From: Bog-473 sp963701955
GTDB taxonomy: Bacteria > Actinomycetota > Acidimicrobiia > Acidimicrobiales > RAAP-2
Length of the DNA stretch: 64,000 bases
Direction: 5' to 3'
Assembly: GCA_963701955.1 (NCBI GenBank)
Contig: OY969694.1
Span: 1,488,001 to 1,552,000 of the forward strand
Shown: positions 7,216 through 15,760 of the stretch, piece after piece
Numbering within the stretch: position 1 is the stretch's first letter
How the letters are laid out: every line of letters begins with the position of its first letter
Notes under the pieces: model-generated
Database searches by the model: none
What the model saw: the letters and a program-made list of their open reading frames with translations, nothing else
Told to the model about the DNA's origin: nothing
Position numbers and translations under genes: made by a program

Positions 7216-8702
7216 CAGCGCACCTGTGCGGGGAGAGTGAAGCGGGCAGTTTCGTCCGTCGTGCGGACCTCGTGGACCGTGATCGGTCCGAGTCCCGACA
7301 AGGCGTCGACCACCTCTTGGACCAGTGACTCGGGGGCCGATGCCCCCGCCGTCAGGCCGACGGTGGTGGCGCCGTCGAGCCAGGCCAATTGCAGAGCCGA
7401 GACGTCCTCGACGAGGTCGAGCTGGGCAGCCCTCCCGACGGGCCACCTCGACCAGCCGAGCGGTGTTGGACGAGTTTGACGAGCCGACCACGAGCAGTGA
7501 TGTCGCATCGTCCGGCCATGGCCCGGACCGCGTCCTGGCGGTTCTGGGTGGCGTAGCAGATGTCGTCCGCGCTCGGGCCCGACCAGGGCCGGGAAGCGGT
7601 CCCGGAGGGCGTCGATGATCTGGGCCGTCTCGTCGGTGGCCAAGGTCGTCTGGGTGAGATAGGCGAGCGGCGTGTCGGCGGCCAGCCCGAGCGCACCCAC
7701 GTCCTCGGGACGCTCCACCACGGTCATGTGTCCGGGCGCTTCGCCCAGGGTCCCGACCACCTCCTCGTGGTCAGCGTGACCGACGAGGACGATGTGATAG
7801 CCCTGGGCCACGAAGCGCCGGGCCTCGTTGTGCACCTTGGCCACGAGCGGGCAGGTTGCGTCGATCACGACCAGGTCGTTTCGCTCGGCCGCGGCCGCCC
7901 GCACCCTCGGGGACACGCCGTGCGCTGCAAGCACGACAGTGGCTCCCGCCGGCACGTCGTCGAGCTCTTCGACGAACACCGCCCCCTTGGCCTCGAGGTC
8001 CCGGACCACGTGGACGTTGTGGACGATCTGGCGGCGCACGAAGACCGGCGCGCCGAAACGCTCCAGGGCCCGCTCGACGATCTCAATCGCCCGCTCCACC
8101 CCGGCGCAGAACGAGCGCGGGGCGGCCAGGACCACGTCGCGACCGCCCACCGCGGCGGCCCAGCGCTCGAGCGGTGGCCGCACCCGGAGGAGGGAGCCCA
8201 CCGCACGGAGCCCGCCAAGGGCCATCCCGCGGGTCGAGGTGTCGGCCACCGAGCGGACGACGGCCAGGGGGAACCCATGGAGGGGCTCGGCCAGCCAGGC
8301 CGACTCCATGTCGGCCAGGAGGGCCCCGGTCGCGCCCAGCGCCGCCCGACGCCCTCCGCGTACCAGCGTGGGCGAGGAGACGACAGGCCCGGTCACCACG
8401 TCGAGGCCGGGTCTCCGCAACTCGGTCGCCAGCAGCTCCGCCCCGGGAAGCGCCCGGACCACGGTTCCGTCGGTGTCGCGGAGCTCGGTCGCAACGACCA
8501 GTTGCCCGGGCACGAGGTCCGGGTCGAGGCCGCCGCCCACCCCGACGATCGCCACCGCCGCATCGTCGGCCAGGGTCGCCGCCAACGAGACCCCCTTGGC
8601 CCGGGCCTGGGCCCGCCCAGCCCCGCTCACCTCGACTCGGCCACCGACCGACAGCGCCTCGATCCGCAGGGGGGCCACCACCACGAGCTCAGCCACGGCC
8701 AC
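7215..8702 (-). CDS. Fused adenosylhopane nucleosidase (HpnG) and HMBPP reductase (IspH), IspH part frame-disturbed
   Basis: One 495-codon frame. Residues 1-185 resemble HpnG (GVGGGLDPDLVPGQLVV, LLADMESAWLA), which removes adenine from adenosylhopane. Residues 187-495 are IspH, the Fe-S reductase that makes IPP and DMAPP: Cys199 in APRSFCAGVERA, Cys284 in DATCPLVAKVH, and an HGVSP motif. Residues 377-426 are scrambled. The expected DDICYATQNRQ and GRCD pieces lie in one other frame and GSSNSSNTARLVEV in another. The cause is three single extra bases near 7576, 7499 and 7415, which together restore the frame. As written, the third cluster Cys and the SxN motif are lost. The GTG at 8702 overlaps shc; GTG 8696 is an alternative. 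Sequencing error is likely. Confidence 0.85.
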   Translation of the reverse strand: MAVAELVVVAPLRIEALSVGGRVEVSGAGRAQARAKGVSLAATLADDAAVAIVGVGGGLDPDLVPGQLVVATELRDTDGTVVRALPGAELLATELRRPGLDVVTGPVVSSPTLVRGGRRAALGATGALLADMESAWLAEPLHGFPLAVVRSVADTSTRGMALGGLRAVGSLLRVRPPLERWAAAVGGRDVVLAAPRSFCAGVERAIEIVERALERFGAPVFVRRQIVHNVHVVRDLEAKGAVFVEELDDVPAGATVVLAAHGVSPRVRAAAAERNDLVVIDATCPLVAKVHNEARRFVAQGYHIVLVGHADHEEVVGTLGEAPGHMTVVERPEDVGALGLAADTPLAYLTQTTLATDETAQIIDALRDRFPALVGPERGRHLLRHPEPPGRGPGHGRTMRHHCSWSARQTRPTPLGWSRWPVGRAAQLDLVEDVSALQLAWLDGATTVGLTAGASAPESLVQEVVDALSGLGPITVHEVRTTDETARFTLPAQVR

Positions 8703-10621
8703 TCGCCCGGAGGTAGCGGCCCAGCGCCATGAGGGGGAACACCAGCCGGTAGAGGTGGTAGTTGATGTAGAAGTCGCCGGGGAAGCCGGTACCGGTGAAG
8801 AAGGGCTCGTCCCAGTTGCCGTCGGCCCGCTGGGTTTGGAGGAGGAAGGTCACCCCGCGGTCGATGGCGCTGCCCGGACCGGTCTCGGCGCCGGCGGCCA
8901 AGAGTGCGAGGAGGGCCCAGGCCGTCTGCGAGGCGGTCGAGGTCCCGCGGCCCACAAGACCCCGGTCGGTGTACGAGCGCAGGTCCTCTCCCCAGCCGCC
9001 GTCCTCGTTCTGGTGCGCCCGGAGCCAGCCGGTCGCCGACAGCACCGCCCGGTGGCCCGGGTCGAGACCCGCCGCGACCAGCGCGGGCACCGCCGCGCCG
9101 GTTCCATAGACGTGGTTGGCCCCCCAACGCCCGAACCAGGAGCCGTCGGCCTCCTGAGCGGCGAGCAGCCATGCGACGCCACGGTCGAGAGCCTCGCCCG
9201 GGCCGTCGACGAGGGCCAGCATCTCGACCACGTGAGCCGTGACGTCGGCGCTCGGTGGGTCGATCAGCTCGCCGAAGTCGCAGAAGGGCAGCTCGCGGCA
9301 CGAAGGTCCGGGTGTTGTCCACGTCGAAGGCCGCCCATCCGCCGTCGCCGCACTGCATTCCGAGAGTCCACGTCAGCGCCCGCTCCATGGCGCCCCGGTC
9401 TTCGGCCTCCACCCGGGACAGGGCGAGGACGACCTCGGCCGTGTCGTCGATGTCGGGGTACCAGTCGTTGGCGAACTCGAAGGCCCAACCGGCCGGGGGC
9501 AGATCGGGCCGTCGCACGCTCCAGTCGCCCGGCACGGAGATCTCCTCGCCCACCAGCCACGCCGCGGCGCGGCGCAGTGCGGGGTCGTCCGGTGCGCGAC
9601 CGGCGTCGGCCAGGGCGATCACCGCAAGCGCGGTGTCCCAGACCGGGGACTGGCACGCCTCGAACCGCCGCCCTTGCGCATCGGCGACGACGAAACGCGT
9701 CGAGCCCGGCCAGCCCTGCCGCAACGACCGGGTGGTCGAGGGCGTAACCCTGCAGGTGAGGGCCATGAGGGAGTAGACCCACGGCGGCTGGATGCCCCCC
9801 CAGGAGCCGTCGGCCTCCTGGCGTTGGACGATCCAGCGCTCGGCACGGCCCAGGGCCAGTCGACGCAGCCAGCGGACCGGCCGGCGCTGGTAGCGCCGGA
9901 GCACGGAGTCGAGGAGGGCGAACCGCCCGGCCCATGTCCCGAGCGATGGACGGCGACGGGACCTCGCTCCGGGCACGTCCAGCTCGCCGAGCTCGATCGG
10001 AATGGGACGGATCGGCCGGTGCGTGCCGACGATGGTGAGGGCCACCACCGTCTGGCGGGCCCAACAGCCGAAGTCGTAGATGTTGAGCGGTACCCACTTG
10101 GGCAGGAGGACAAGCTCCGGCGGAAGCACCGGCAGCTCGTCCCAGGGCCACAGGCCGAAAAGGGCAAGCCAGATCCTGGTGAAGACCCGGGTGGCGCCGA
10201 GGCCCCCGGCCTGGCGGATGTACTCCGCCGCCCGGCGCATGTGCTCGGACCCCGGGTCGTCACCGGCCAGGCGCAGGGCCACATAGGCCTCGACCGTGGT
10301 CGACAGCTCCGGTGGCCCGCCGAAGAAGTTGGCCCAGGTGCCGTCGGTCCGCTGATGGGCGCGGATCCAACGCGCCGTCTCGGTCGTCTCGGCCTCGGTG
10401 CGAATGCCCAGGAACTGGCGCAAGAGGAGATCCTCGGCGTCGATGCTGACGTTGGTCTCGAGCTCGCCCTTCCACCAGCCGTCCTCGTGCTGAAGGTCAG
10501 CCAGGCACTGCGCCGCCGCCTTGGCGGCGGCCGACACCTCGTCCTGCCGTGCCGCGGTTGGCCCGCCGTCGGCCGGTCCCCCGCTGGGCTGGGCTGCCAC
10601 CGGTCGCGCCGCAGTCGTCAA
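8689..10621 (-). CDS. shc: Squalene-hopene cyclase (one frameshift)
   Basis: Frame-corrected length is about 643 residues, normal for the family. The enzyme cyclises squalene to hopene/hopanol at the membrane. The N-terminal half reads from ATG 10621 through the catalytic DIDDTAEV (acidic DxDD at about residues 390-393) to DNTRTFVP. At base 9295 one extra G shifts the frame. The C-terminal half then continues in another frame as ELPFCDFGELIDPPSADV through EADGSWFGRWG, EDGGWGED and ADGNWDEPFFTGTGFPGDFY. QW-type repeats are visible in both halves. Start and stop overlap the neighbouring genes (4 bases with the polyprenyl synthase). Uncorrected, translation would run on into 664 codons with an unrelated tail. 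Confidence 0.9.
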
Positions 10622-11616
10622 CGGTCACGCTCGGTCACGAAGCGGGCGATCTCTGCCAGCTCGGTTGCGGGGCCCGGCTCCAGATCGACCCGGCGGAGAG
10701 CGGCCAGGGCGGCATCGAAGTGCTGGTCGGCGAATGCCTTCGCATCCTCCCTGGCCCCAGTCTCTTCGATCAGTCGGGTGGCCAGGGCGACATCTGCCGC
10801 GGTCAGCTCGCCGGCCAGGAGGTCGGCGAGCTGAGTCCGGCGTCCGTTCGCCGCGGCGAGGGCGGCCACCACCGGCAGGGACTTCTTGTGGGAGTACAGG
10901 TCGCTCCCGACCGGCTTGCCGATGTGCTCGACGTCGCCCCAGATGCCGAGCAGGTCGTCGATCGCCTGGAACCCGATGCCCAGGTGGGCACCGAAGTCCG
11001 AGAGGGCCTCGATCTTCTCGTCGGTGGCCCCGGCCAGGGTGGCGCCCATGGCGGTGGCGGCCGCGAGAAGGGCCCCCGTCTTGCCCGCCTCCATGGCGAG
11101 GCACTCCTCGACGGACACCGTGGGGCGGGCCTCGAAGGCCATGTCGTCGGCCTGGCCCGAGATCATGCGTTGGGTCGCCGCCACCAGCGTGCGGACGGCA
11201 GCGACACGTGCCGGGGTGGGCTCCTCCAACAGCACCTCGACCGAGAGGGTGGCCAGGGCGTCGCCGGCGATGATGGCCGGCCCCGTCCCGAAGGCGGCCC
11301 ACACCGTGGGCCGGTGCCGCCGCTCCCGGTCGCCGTCGATGATGTCGTCGTGGAGGAGGGAGAAGTTGTGCACGAGCTCGATCGCGACCGCGCCGGGGAT
11401 TCCGACCGCCTCTGGGGCCCCGCAGGCCGCGGCCGAGACCAGCACGAGTGCCGCCCGGACGCGCTTGCCGCCCCCGGCCAGGTGGTGGCGCACCGGCTCC
11501 TGGAGGGCTGGGCCGAGCTGCCCGATCGCTCGCTCGAGCTCCGGCGACACCAGGGCGACGGCCCGGGTCAGCGAGTTCGGGGCCTCCTGTGCGGGCGCGG
11601 ACGAGATCGCGCTCAT
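10618..11616 (-). CDS. Polyprenyl (farnesyl-type) diphosphate synthase of the hopanoid operon
   Basis: A 332-residue trans-isoprenyl diphosphate synthase. The first Asp-rich motif is LLHDDIIDGD and the second FQAIDDLLGIWGD. KRVRAALV near the N-terminus and the GKPVGSDLYSHKKSLP segment bind the diphosphates. The enzyme builds an allylic diphosphate from IPP and DMAPP; in this setting FPP, the substrate for HpnD, is the expected product. ATG 11616 was chosen because it overlaps the hpnE stop (ATGA) and starts at a plausible N-terminus; the upstream open frame is shadow sequence. The same gene order occurs in Streptomyces-type hopanoid clusters. Chain length is not determined from sequence alone. 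Confidence 0.9.
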   Translation of the reverse strand: MSAISSAPAQEAPNSLTRAVALVSPELERAIGQLGPALQEPVRHHLAGGGKRVRAALVLVSAAACGAPEAVGIPGAVAIELVHNFSLLHDDIIDGDRERRHRPTVWAAFGTGPAIIAGDALATLSVEVLLEEPTPARVAAVRTLVAATQRMISGQADDMAFEARPTVSVEECLAMEAGKTGALLAAATAMGATLAGATDEKIEALSDFGAHLGIGFQAIDDLLGIWGDVEHIGKPVGSDLYSHKKSLPVVAALAAANGRRTQLADLLAGELTAADVALATRLIEETGAREDAKAFADQHFDAALAALRRVDLEPGPATELAEIARFVTERDR

Positions 11617-12947
11617 CGGACCTGTGCCAGGACGCCGGGGTTGCTCACCTGACGCAGCGCCTCCTCGGCCGCCGTCTGGCCGCTGCGCACCGCTCCTTCC
11701 ATGGTGGCCGGCCATCCGGTGTCACACCAGGCCCCGGCGAGCAGGAGCCCGGGGCGGGCGGTGGCCGTTCCGGGGCGCAGGCCGGCCGTCCCGGGACGGG
11801 GCCGGAAGGTGGCCGCGTGCTCTCGGCTCACGGTGGCGTCGAGGAGAGCGGCCCGGCGAGCCAAGGGGAACAGCTCGCCCAGGGCGTGGTGAAAGGAGCG
11901 CACCAGATCCTCTGGTCGCCGCCCGATGACCGCGTCCGCCCCCGAGATCGAGATGGCCAGGTACTGGCCACGCTCGAGACCCGAGGAGTCGGTGCGGTCG
12001 AAGACGAACTGCACCGGCGAACCCACCCCGGCGGCCAGAGGCAGGTCGGTGACCTGGCGGTCCAGGACCAGATGGACGTTGACGATCGGGGAAGCCCCAA
12101 GGCCCTCGACGGCTGGGCCGAGCTCGGGGACGAGGGCTGCGGTCGCCGCCGGGGAGGCGGCCACGATGACGACGTCGGCCCCGAGCACCTCGTCGCCGAC
12201 GTCGACCGCCCACCCCGCCCCGACGGGCACGACTCCCGACACCCTTGCCCCCAGGCGAACCGACACCCCGGCCGCCCCGAGGGCCCGCGCCCCGTTGGTC
12301 CCGTGCAATTCGCCCAGGGGCACCGCCGACCACCCGATGTCCCCCCCGTCGTTGGTCTCGAGCAGCCCGGTTCGAAAGACCATGGCAGCGAGGGACAAGG
12401 AGGCCTCGTCGGCCCCGACGTTGAGAGTCGGCAGGACGATCAAATTCCACAGGTTCTCGATGGCCCTGGCACTCTGGCCGTGGGCGGCCAGCCAGGCGCC
12501 GAAGCCCTGGTCGTCGAGAGCCGGATCGGCCAGGTCCAGGCGGCGCAGGGCCAGGAGGGCCCGGCCGAGCCTGAGGCGGTCGGCCACCGAGATGTGCCGG
12601 TAGTTGATGAGCGAGCCGGCCAGGTGGAGCGGGGTCGGGGCAGAGGTGCGGGCGATGGTGGCCCGGCGGCCCCCGGGGGCGAGCACGGGCAGATCGAGGC
12701 GGCGCTGGAGGTGGACCTGATCGGTGGCGCCGATCCGCGCGAGAAAGGACCGGTAGGCACTGCAGCAGCGCAGAAAGACGTGTTGGCCGTTGTCGAACCA
12801 CACGCCCTTGCGCTCGAAGGACCAGGTGAGGCCGCCCAGCTTGGCCCGCCGCTCGACGAGGACGACCTCAAGGCCGCCCCCGGCACACTCCAGGGCGGCG
12901 GCCATCCCCGCCAACCCGCCACCGACCACCACCACCCGTGGCGTCAC
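11613..12947 (-). CDS. hpnE: Hydroxysqualene dehydroxylase (HpnE)
   Basis: A 444-residue FAD-dependent amine-oxidase/phytoene-desaturase-type flavoprotein. The dinucleotide-binding motif VVVVGGGLAGMAAAL is at the very N-terminus, followed by VERRAKLGGLTWSF; the C-terminal FAD motif is GLLLAGAWCDTGWPATMEGA. HpnE reduces hydroxysqualene to squalene, the last step of the HpnCDE route. The start is GTG 12947 (VTPRVVVVGGG), which forms a GTGA overlap with the true end of hpnD. The longer open frame upstream is shadow sequence. The squalene made here feeds the cyclase encoded two genes downstream. Confidence 0.93.
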   Translation of the reverse strand: MTPRVVVVGGGLAGMAAALECAGGGLEVVLVERRAKLGGLTWSFERKGVWFDNGQHVFLRCCSAYRSFLARIGATDQVHLQRRLDLPVLAPGGRRATIARTSAPTPLHLAGSLINYRHISVADRLRLGRALLALRRLDLADPALDDQGFGAWLAAHGQSARAIENLWNLIVLPTLNVGADEASLSLAAMVFRTGLLETNDGGDIGWSAVPLGELHGTNGARALGAAGVSVRLGARVSGVVPVGAGWAVDVGDEVLGADVVIVAASPAATAALVPELGPAVEGLGASPIVNVHLVLDRQVTDLPLAAGVGSPVQFVFDRTDSSGLERGQYLAISISGADAVIGRRPEDLVRSFHHALGELFPLARRAALLDATVSREHAATFRPRPGTAGLRPGTATARPGLLLAGAWCDTGWPATMEGAVRSGQTAAEEALRQVSNPGVLAQVR

Positions 12948-13782
12948 GGCCGCTTTCCCGCCAGGCTGGCCGCGGCCACGAACGCCTTCTCCCAGGCGGG
13001 TAGTGAGACCCGGCCGCGGGTGACCGCGAGGGGTCGCGGGCGATACGCCCCAGGAGCCGGTGGTAGATGCCCGCCATGGCCGACACGCAGGCCCGGCTGC
13101 GGGCATCGAGCAGGTCGAGCAGGTCGAGGCCCCGCTCGAACCACTCCTGCGCCCGGACACACTCGAAGGCCACCAGGTCGGCCAAGGCGGCCGGCGGACC
13201 GGAGAGGTCGACCGGGCAACCCACCGCCCGGGCGTCGTCGGCCGGCAGGTAGACCCGGCCGTTGGCCCGGTCCTCCAGCACGTCGCGCACGATGTTGGTG
13301 AGCTGGAGGGCCACTCCGAGATCGTCGGCCATTAGCATGGCCCGGACCGGATCGGTGCTCCCGAAGATGGCGAGCGACAGTCGACCGATGGAGCCGGCCA
13401 CCCGCCGGCAGTAGCCCACCAGCTCGTCGATGGTCGCGTACGAGGTGCCTGCCACGTCCATCTCGCAGCCGTCGATCAGCTCGCCGAAGGCCTCCATGGG
13501 CAGGCCATAACGAATCGCGGCGTCGGCCACTGCGGCGAGTACGGGGTCCTCGGCCGCGACGTCGATCCCGTCGATCTCCTTGCGCGTCTCGACCAGGGCC
13601 ACGTGGCGTTGGTGGGCGGGGGCGGTGCTGTCACCGATGTCGTCGATCCGCCGTGCCAGCGCGTACACGGCGGAGAGAGCCTGGCGCTCGGGGGGCCGAA
13701 GGAGCCGGATGCCGTAGGCGAAGTTCTTCGCCTCCCGGCGGGTGATGGCCTCGCACTCGGCGTAGGCGTCTTGGATGTTCAT
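12944..13782 (-). CDS. hpnD: Presqualene diphosphate synthase (HpnD), one frameshift near the 3' end
   Basis: Frame-corrected length is about 279 residues. It is a squalene/phytoene synthase family enzyme that joins two FPP into presqualene diphosphate. Asp-rich motifs are RRIDDIGD and NIVRDVLEDRANGRVYLP. The ATG at 13782 overlaps the hpnC stop (ATGA). After RLLGRIARDP the annotated frame becomes nonsense, while another frame continues as LAVTRGRVSLPAWEK and ends at 12944, overlapping hpnE. The change is explained by one missing base in the run of four G at 13030-13033 (five expected). Without correction the protein would gain an unrelated C-terminus of about 60 residues. Confidence 0.9.
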
Positions 13783-14639
13783 GCCGCCCTCCCGGCGGCG
13801 CCGGCGTCGCCAAGGTCGGCAAGGAGGCGCAGGGCAAAACGACGCCGTCCCGGCCGGCAGCGTTGCCCGAGGACGTCGTAGCGCCGCTCGACCATTGCGT
13901 CGAGGGCGGCCTGTCCCCCAGCCGTGAAGGCGCTCACGGCCAACCGTGGACGCCAGGCCAGAGTGGCCGCCAGCGCAGGGCCGGAGTCGAGCAGCGTGCG
14001 GGCCCGGCTGGCCTCGACCGCCACCAGCCGACGAAGGGCGGGGCTCGCCCGGGTGCCGTCGAGTTCGCCGGCGTCGACTCCGCAGCACCGCAGGTCGTGC
14101 TGGGGAAGGTAGACGCGGCCCCGCCGAGCGTCCTCGGCCACGTCCTGGAGGTGCTCGACCACCTGCAGCCCGTGACAGACGTCGTCGGACAGGGCGATGC
14201 GTTCGGGAGTGGCGGCTCCGAACACCATCAACACAAGGCGTCCCACCGGAGCGGCCGACAGGCGGCAGTACCCCAGGAGGTCCTCGAAGGTCTCGTATGC
14301 GCAGACCCGCTGGTCCATCCGGTTGGCCTCGATCAAGGCGGCAAACGGGTCGAGCGGCAGTCCGAGATCCCTCAGGGTCGGGGTGAGGCGCTGGAGCAGC
14401 GGGTGGCTGGCCCTGCCCTCGGCCGCCCGATGCAGCTCGGACTCCAACCAGTCCAGCTGGGCGAGCCGATCACCCTCGGCCTCGTCGCCGATGTCGTCTG
14501 CCAGCCGGGCGAAGCCGTAGATGGCCATGAGGTGGGCGCGCACCGCTCGGGGCAAGAACAACGAGGCGACGGGAAAGTTCTCGCCGCGGGCCTGGACCAT
14601 CACCCCGGCTGAGTCCACCGTCGTCCCCGCATCCGGCAT
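13779..14639 (-). CDS. hpnC: Hydroxysqualene synthase (HpnC)
   Basis: A 286-residue squalene/phytoene synthase homologue. It shows ENFPVASLFLPR near the start, the first Asp-rich motif RLADDIGDEAEGD, and a second region VEHLQDVAEDARRGRVYLP. HpnC converts presqualene diphosphate to hydroxysqualene. ATG 14639 gives an N-terminus of plausible length; ATG 14600 (MVQARGENFP) is a second candidate. It is the first gene of the eight-gene hopanoid operon, so the operon promoter should lie in 14640-14824, where an inverted GTATA/TATAC repeat occurs. Confidence 0.92.
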   Translation of the reverse strand: MPDAGTTVDSAGVMVQARGENFPVASLFLPRAVRAHLMAIYGFARLADDIGDEAEGDRLAQLDWLESELHRAAEGRASHPLLQRLTPTLRDLGLPLDPFAALIEANRMDQRVCAYETFEDLLGYCRLSAAPVGRLVLMVFGAATPERIALSDDVCHGLQVVEHLQDVAEDARRGRVYLPQHDLRCCGVDAGELDGTRASPALRRLVAVEASRARTLLDSGPALAATLAWRPRLAVSAFTAGGQAALDAMVERRYDVLGQRCRPGRRRFALRLLADLGDAGAAGRAA

Positions 14640-14673
14640 TCGTGTGCCCGTTGCCAATGGGGCCCGACCCTTC

Positions 14674-14711
14674 GTATAAAAGCGATGACCCGTCGTCCAC
14701 CATTGATATAC
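14674..14711. promoter_or_regulatory. Possible operator upstream of the hopanoid operon
   Basis: GTATA at 14674-14678 is mirrored by TATAC at 14707-14711, and the flanking bases are AT-rich in an otherwise GC-rich region. The element lies 35 bases upstream of the hpnC ATG and downstream of the MerR-TetR fusion regulator gene on the same strand. MerR-type regulators bind inverted repeats inside promoters, so this is a candidate site. The arms are short and could be chance. No clear -35 box was found. Confidence 0.25.
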
Positions 14712-14824
14712 ATGGCGGCGCCCCAGCGTCAACTACCTGGTCCCGGGTCGTTCTCGTCGGCGTGCATCCGCCTCCGGCCGTGGCGTGCCTCGATCTGAAC
14801 GGCCGGGTGTCGCCCGGTGGGCGG

Positions 14825-15658
14825 TCAGGGAGCGCCCGCCATCGGCCTGACGAGGCCCAGCAGGGCGGCTTCGACCACCCTACGGCCGGCGGCGAGAGCC
14901 GACTGGCCCCGCGCCCGCAGGCGGGGAGCGATCCGGGAGACCAGGCCGTCGGTGATGCCTGCGAAGACGCCGGACATGCGCTGCTCGCCACGCATCTCTC
15001 GGGCGAGCACCTCGAGGTAGAGGGGCACCAGTGGGGCCAGCAGCGGCCTCAGGGCATCCACCGCCTCGTCGTCGGTAAGGCTCTCGGAGCCCATGAGCTC
15101 ATCGCCCACGGCGTCGACCGTCGAGCGAGCCGCCGCCACGAAGATCTCCTCTTTGGATCCGAAATACCGATAGAAGGACCCCTTGGCCACGCCGGCCTCG
15201 CAGCACAGGTCCTCCACATTGACCGTGTCATAACCTCGGCGGGCAAAGGAGTCACGGGCGGCCGACAGCAGCCGGGCGCTGGGCAAGGCGGGTCCCGAGC
15301 TCCGCAAATGCTCGGCCAGGTCCCGAACGACCCGCTCGTAATCGGCGTCGGTGGCGGTTCCGGCCAGGAGGGGCAGGAGCCCGCGGATGGTGGCGAGCGG
15401 CAGGTTCTCGGTCTCGCGCAGGAGGCGAATCGCGTGAAGGACGTCGACGTGGCGCTGGTCGTAGTAGAAGCGATTCCGAGCGGCCGCCAAGGGCTCGGGT
15501 AGAAGACCGAGGCGCCGGTAGTGGTGGATGCTCTGGATTGAGACGCCCGTCTTGTCGGCCAGCTCCGAGACGGCGAAGAACGGGCCCTGGGGTGCAGTCA
15601 AGCCGCCGGCCGCGATCAACGCGGCCCGGGTCGTTCCCCGCGAGCCCACGGTGGCCAT
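14825..15658 (-). CDS. MerR-TetR fusion transcriptional regulator
   Basis: A 277-residue protein with two DNA-binding modules. Residues 27-96 are a MerR-type winged helix (VSELADKTGVSIQSIHHYRRLGLL, then RHVDVLHAIRLL). Residues 129-175 are a TetR helix-turn-helix (SARLLSAARDSFARRGYDT, then CCEAGVAKGSFYRYFGSKEEIF), followed by an all-helical C-terminal ligand/dimer domain. It lies directly upstream of hpnC on the same strand, with 185 bases between. I infer that it regulates the hopanoid operon and perhaps itself. The inducer is unknown. Such double-headed regulators are uncommon, and a simple sequencing fusion is unlikely because the frame is clean throughout. Confidence 0.85.
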   Translation of the reverse strand: MATVGSRGTTRAALIAAGGLTAPQGPFFAVSELADKTGVSIQSIHHYRRLGLLPEPLAAARNRFYYDQRHVDVLHAIRLLRETENLPLATIRGLLPLLAGTATDADYERVVRDLAEHLRSSGPALPSARLLSAARDSFARRGYDTVNVEDLCCEAGVAKGSFYRYFGSKEEIFVAAARSTVDAVGDELMGSESLTDDEAVDALRPLLAPLVPLYLEVLAREMRGEQRMSGVFAGITDGLVSRIAPRLRARGQSALAAGRRVVEAALLGLVRPMAGAP

Positions 15659-15760
15659 GGTGCCCTCCTCAGCCTCGCACTCGCTCGAATGGAATCATAC
15701 AAACGCGTCTCCGCCTCGCGCAGCGCGGGCCTGTCGTGTTCCGATACTCCTGGCTCCCGC

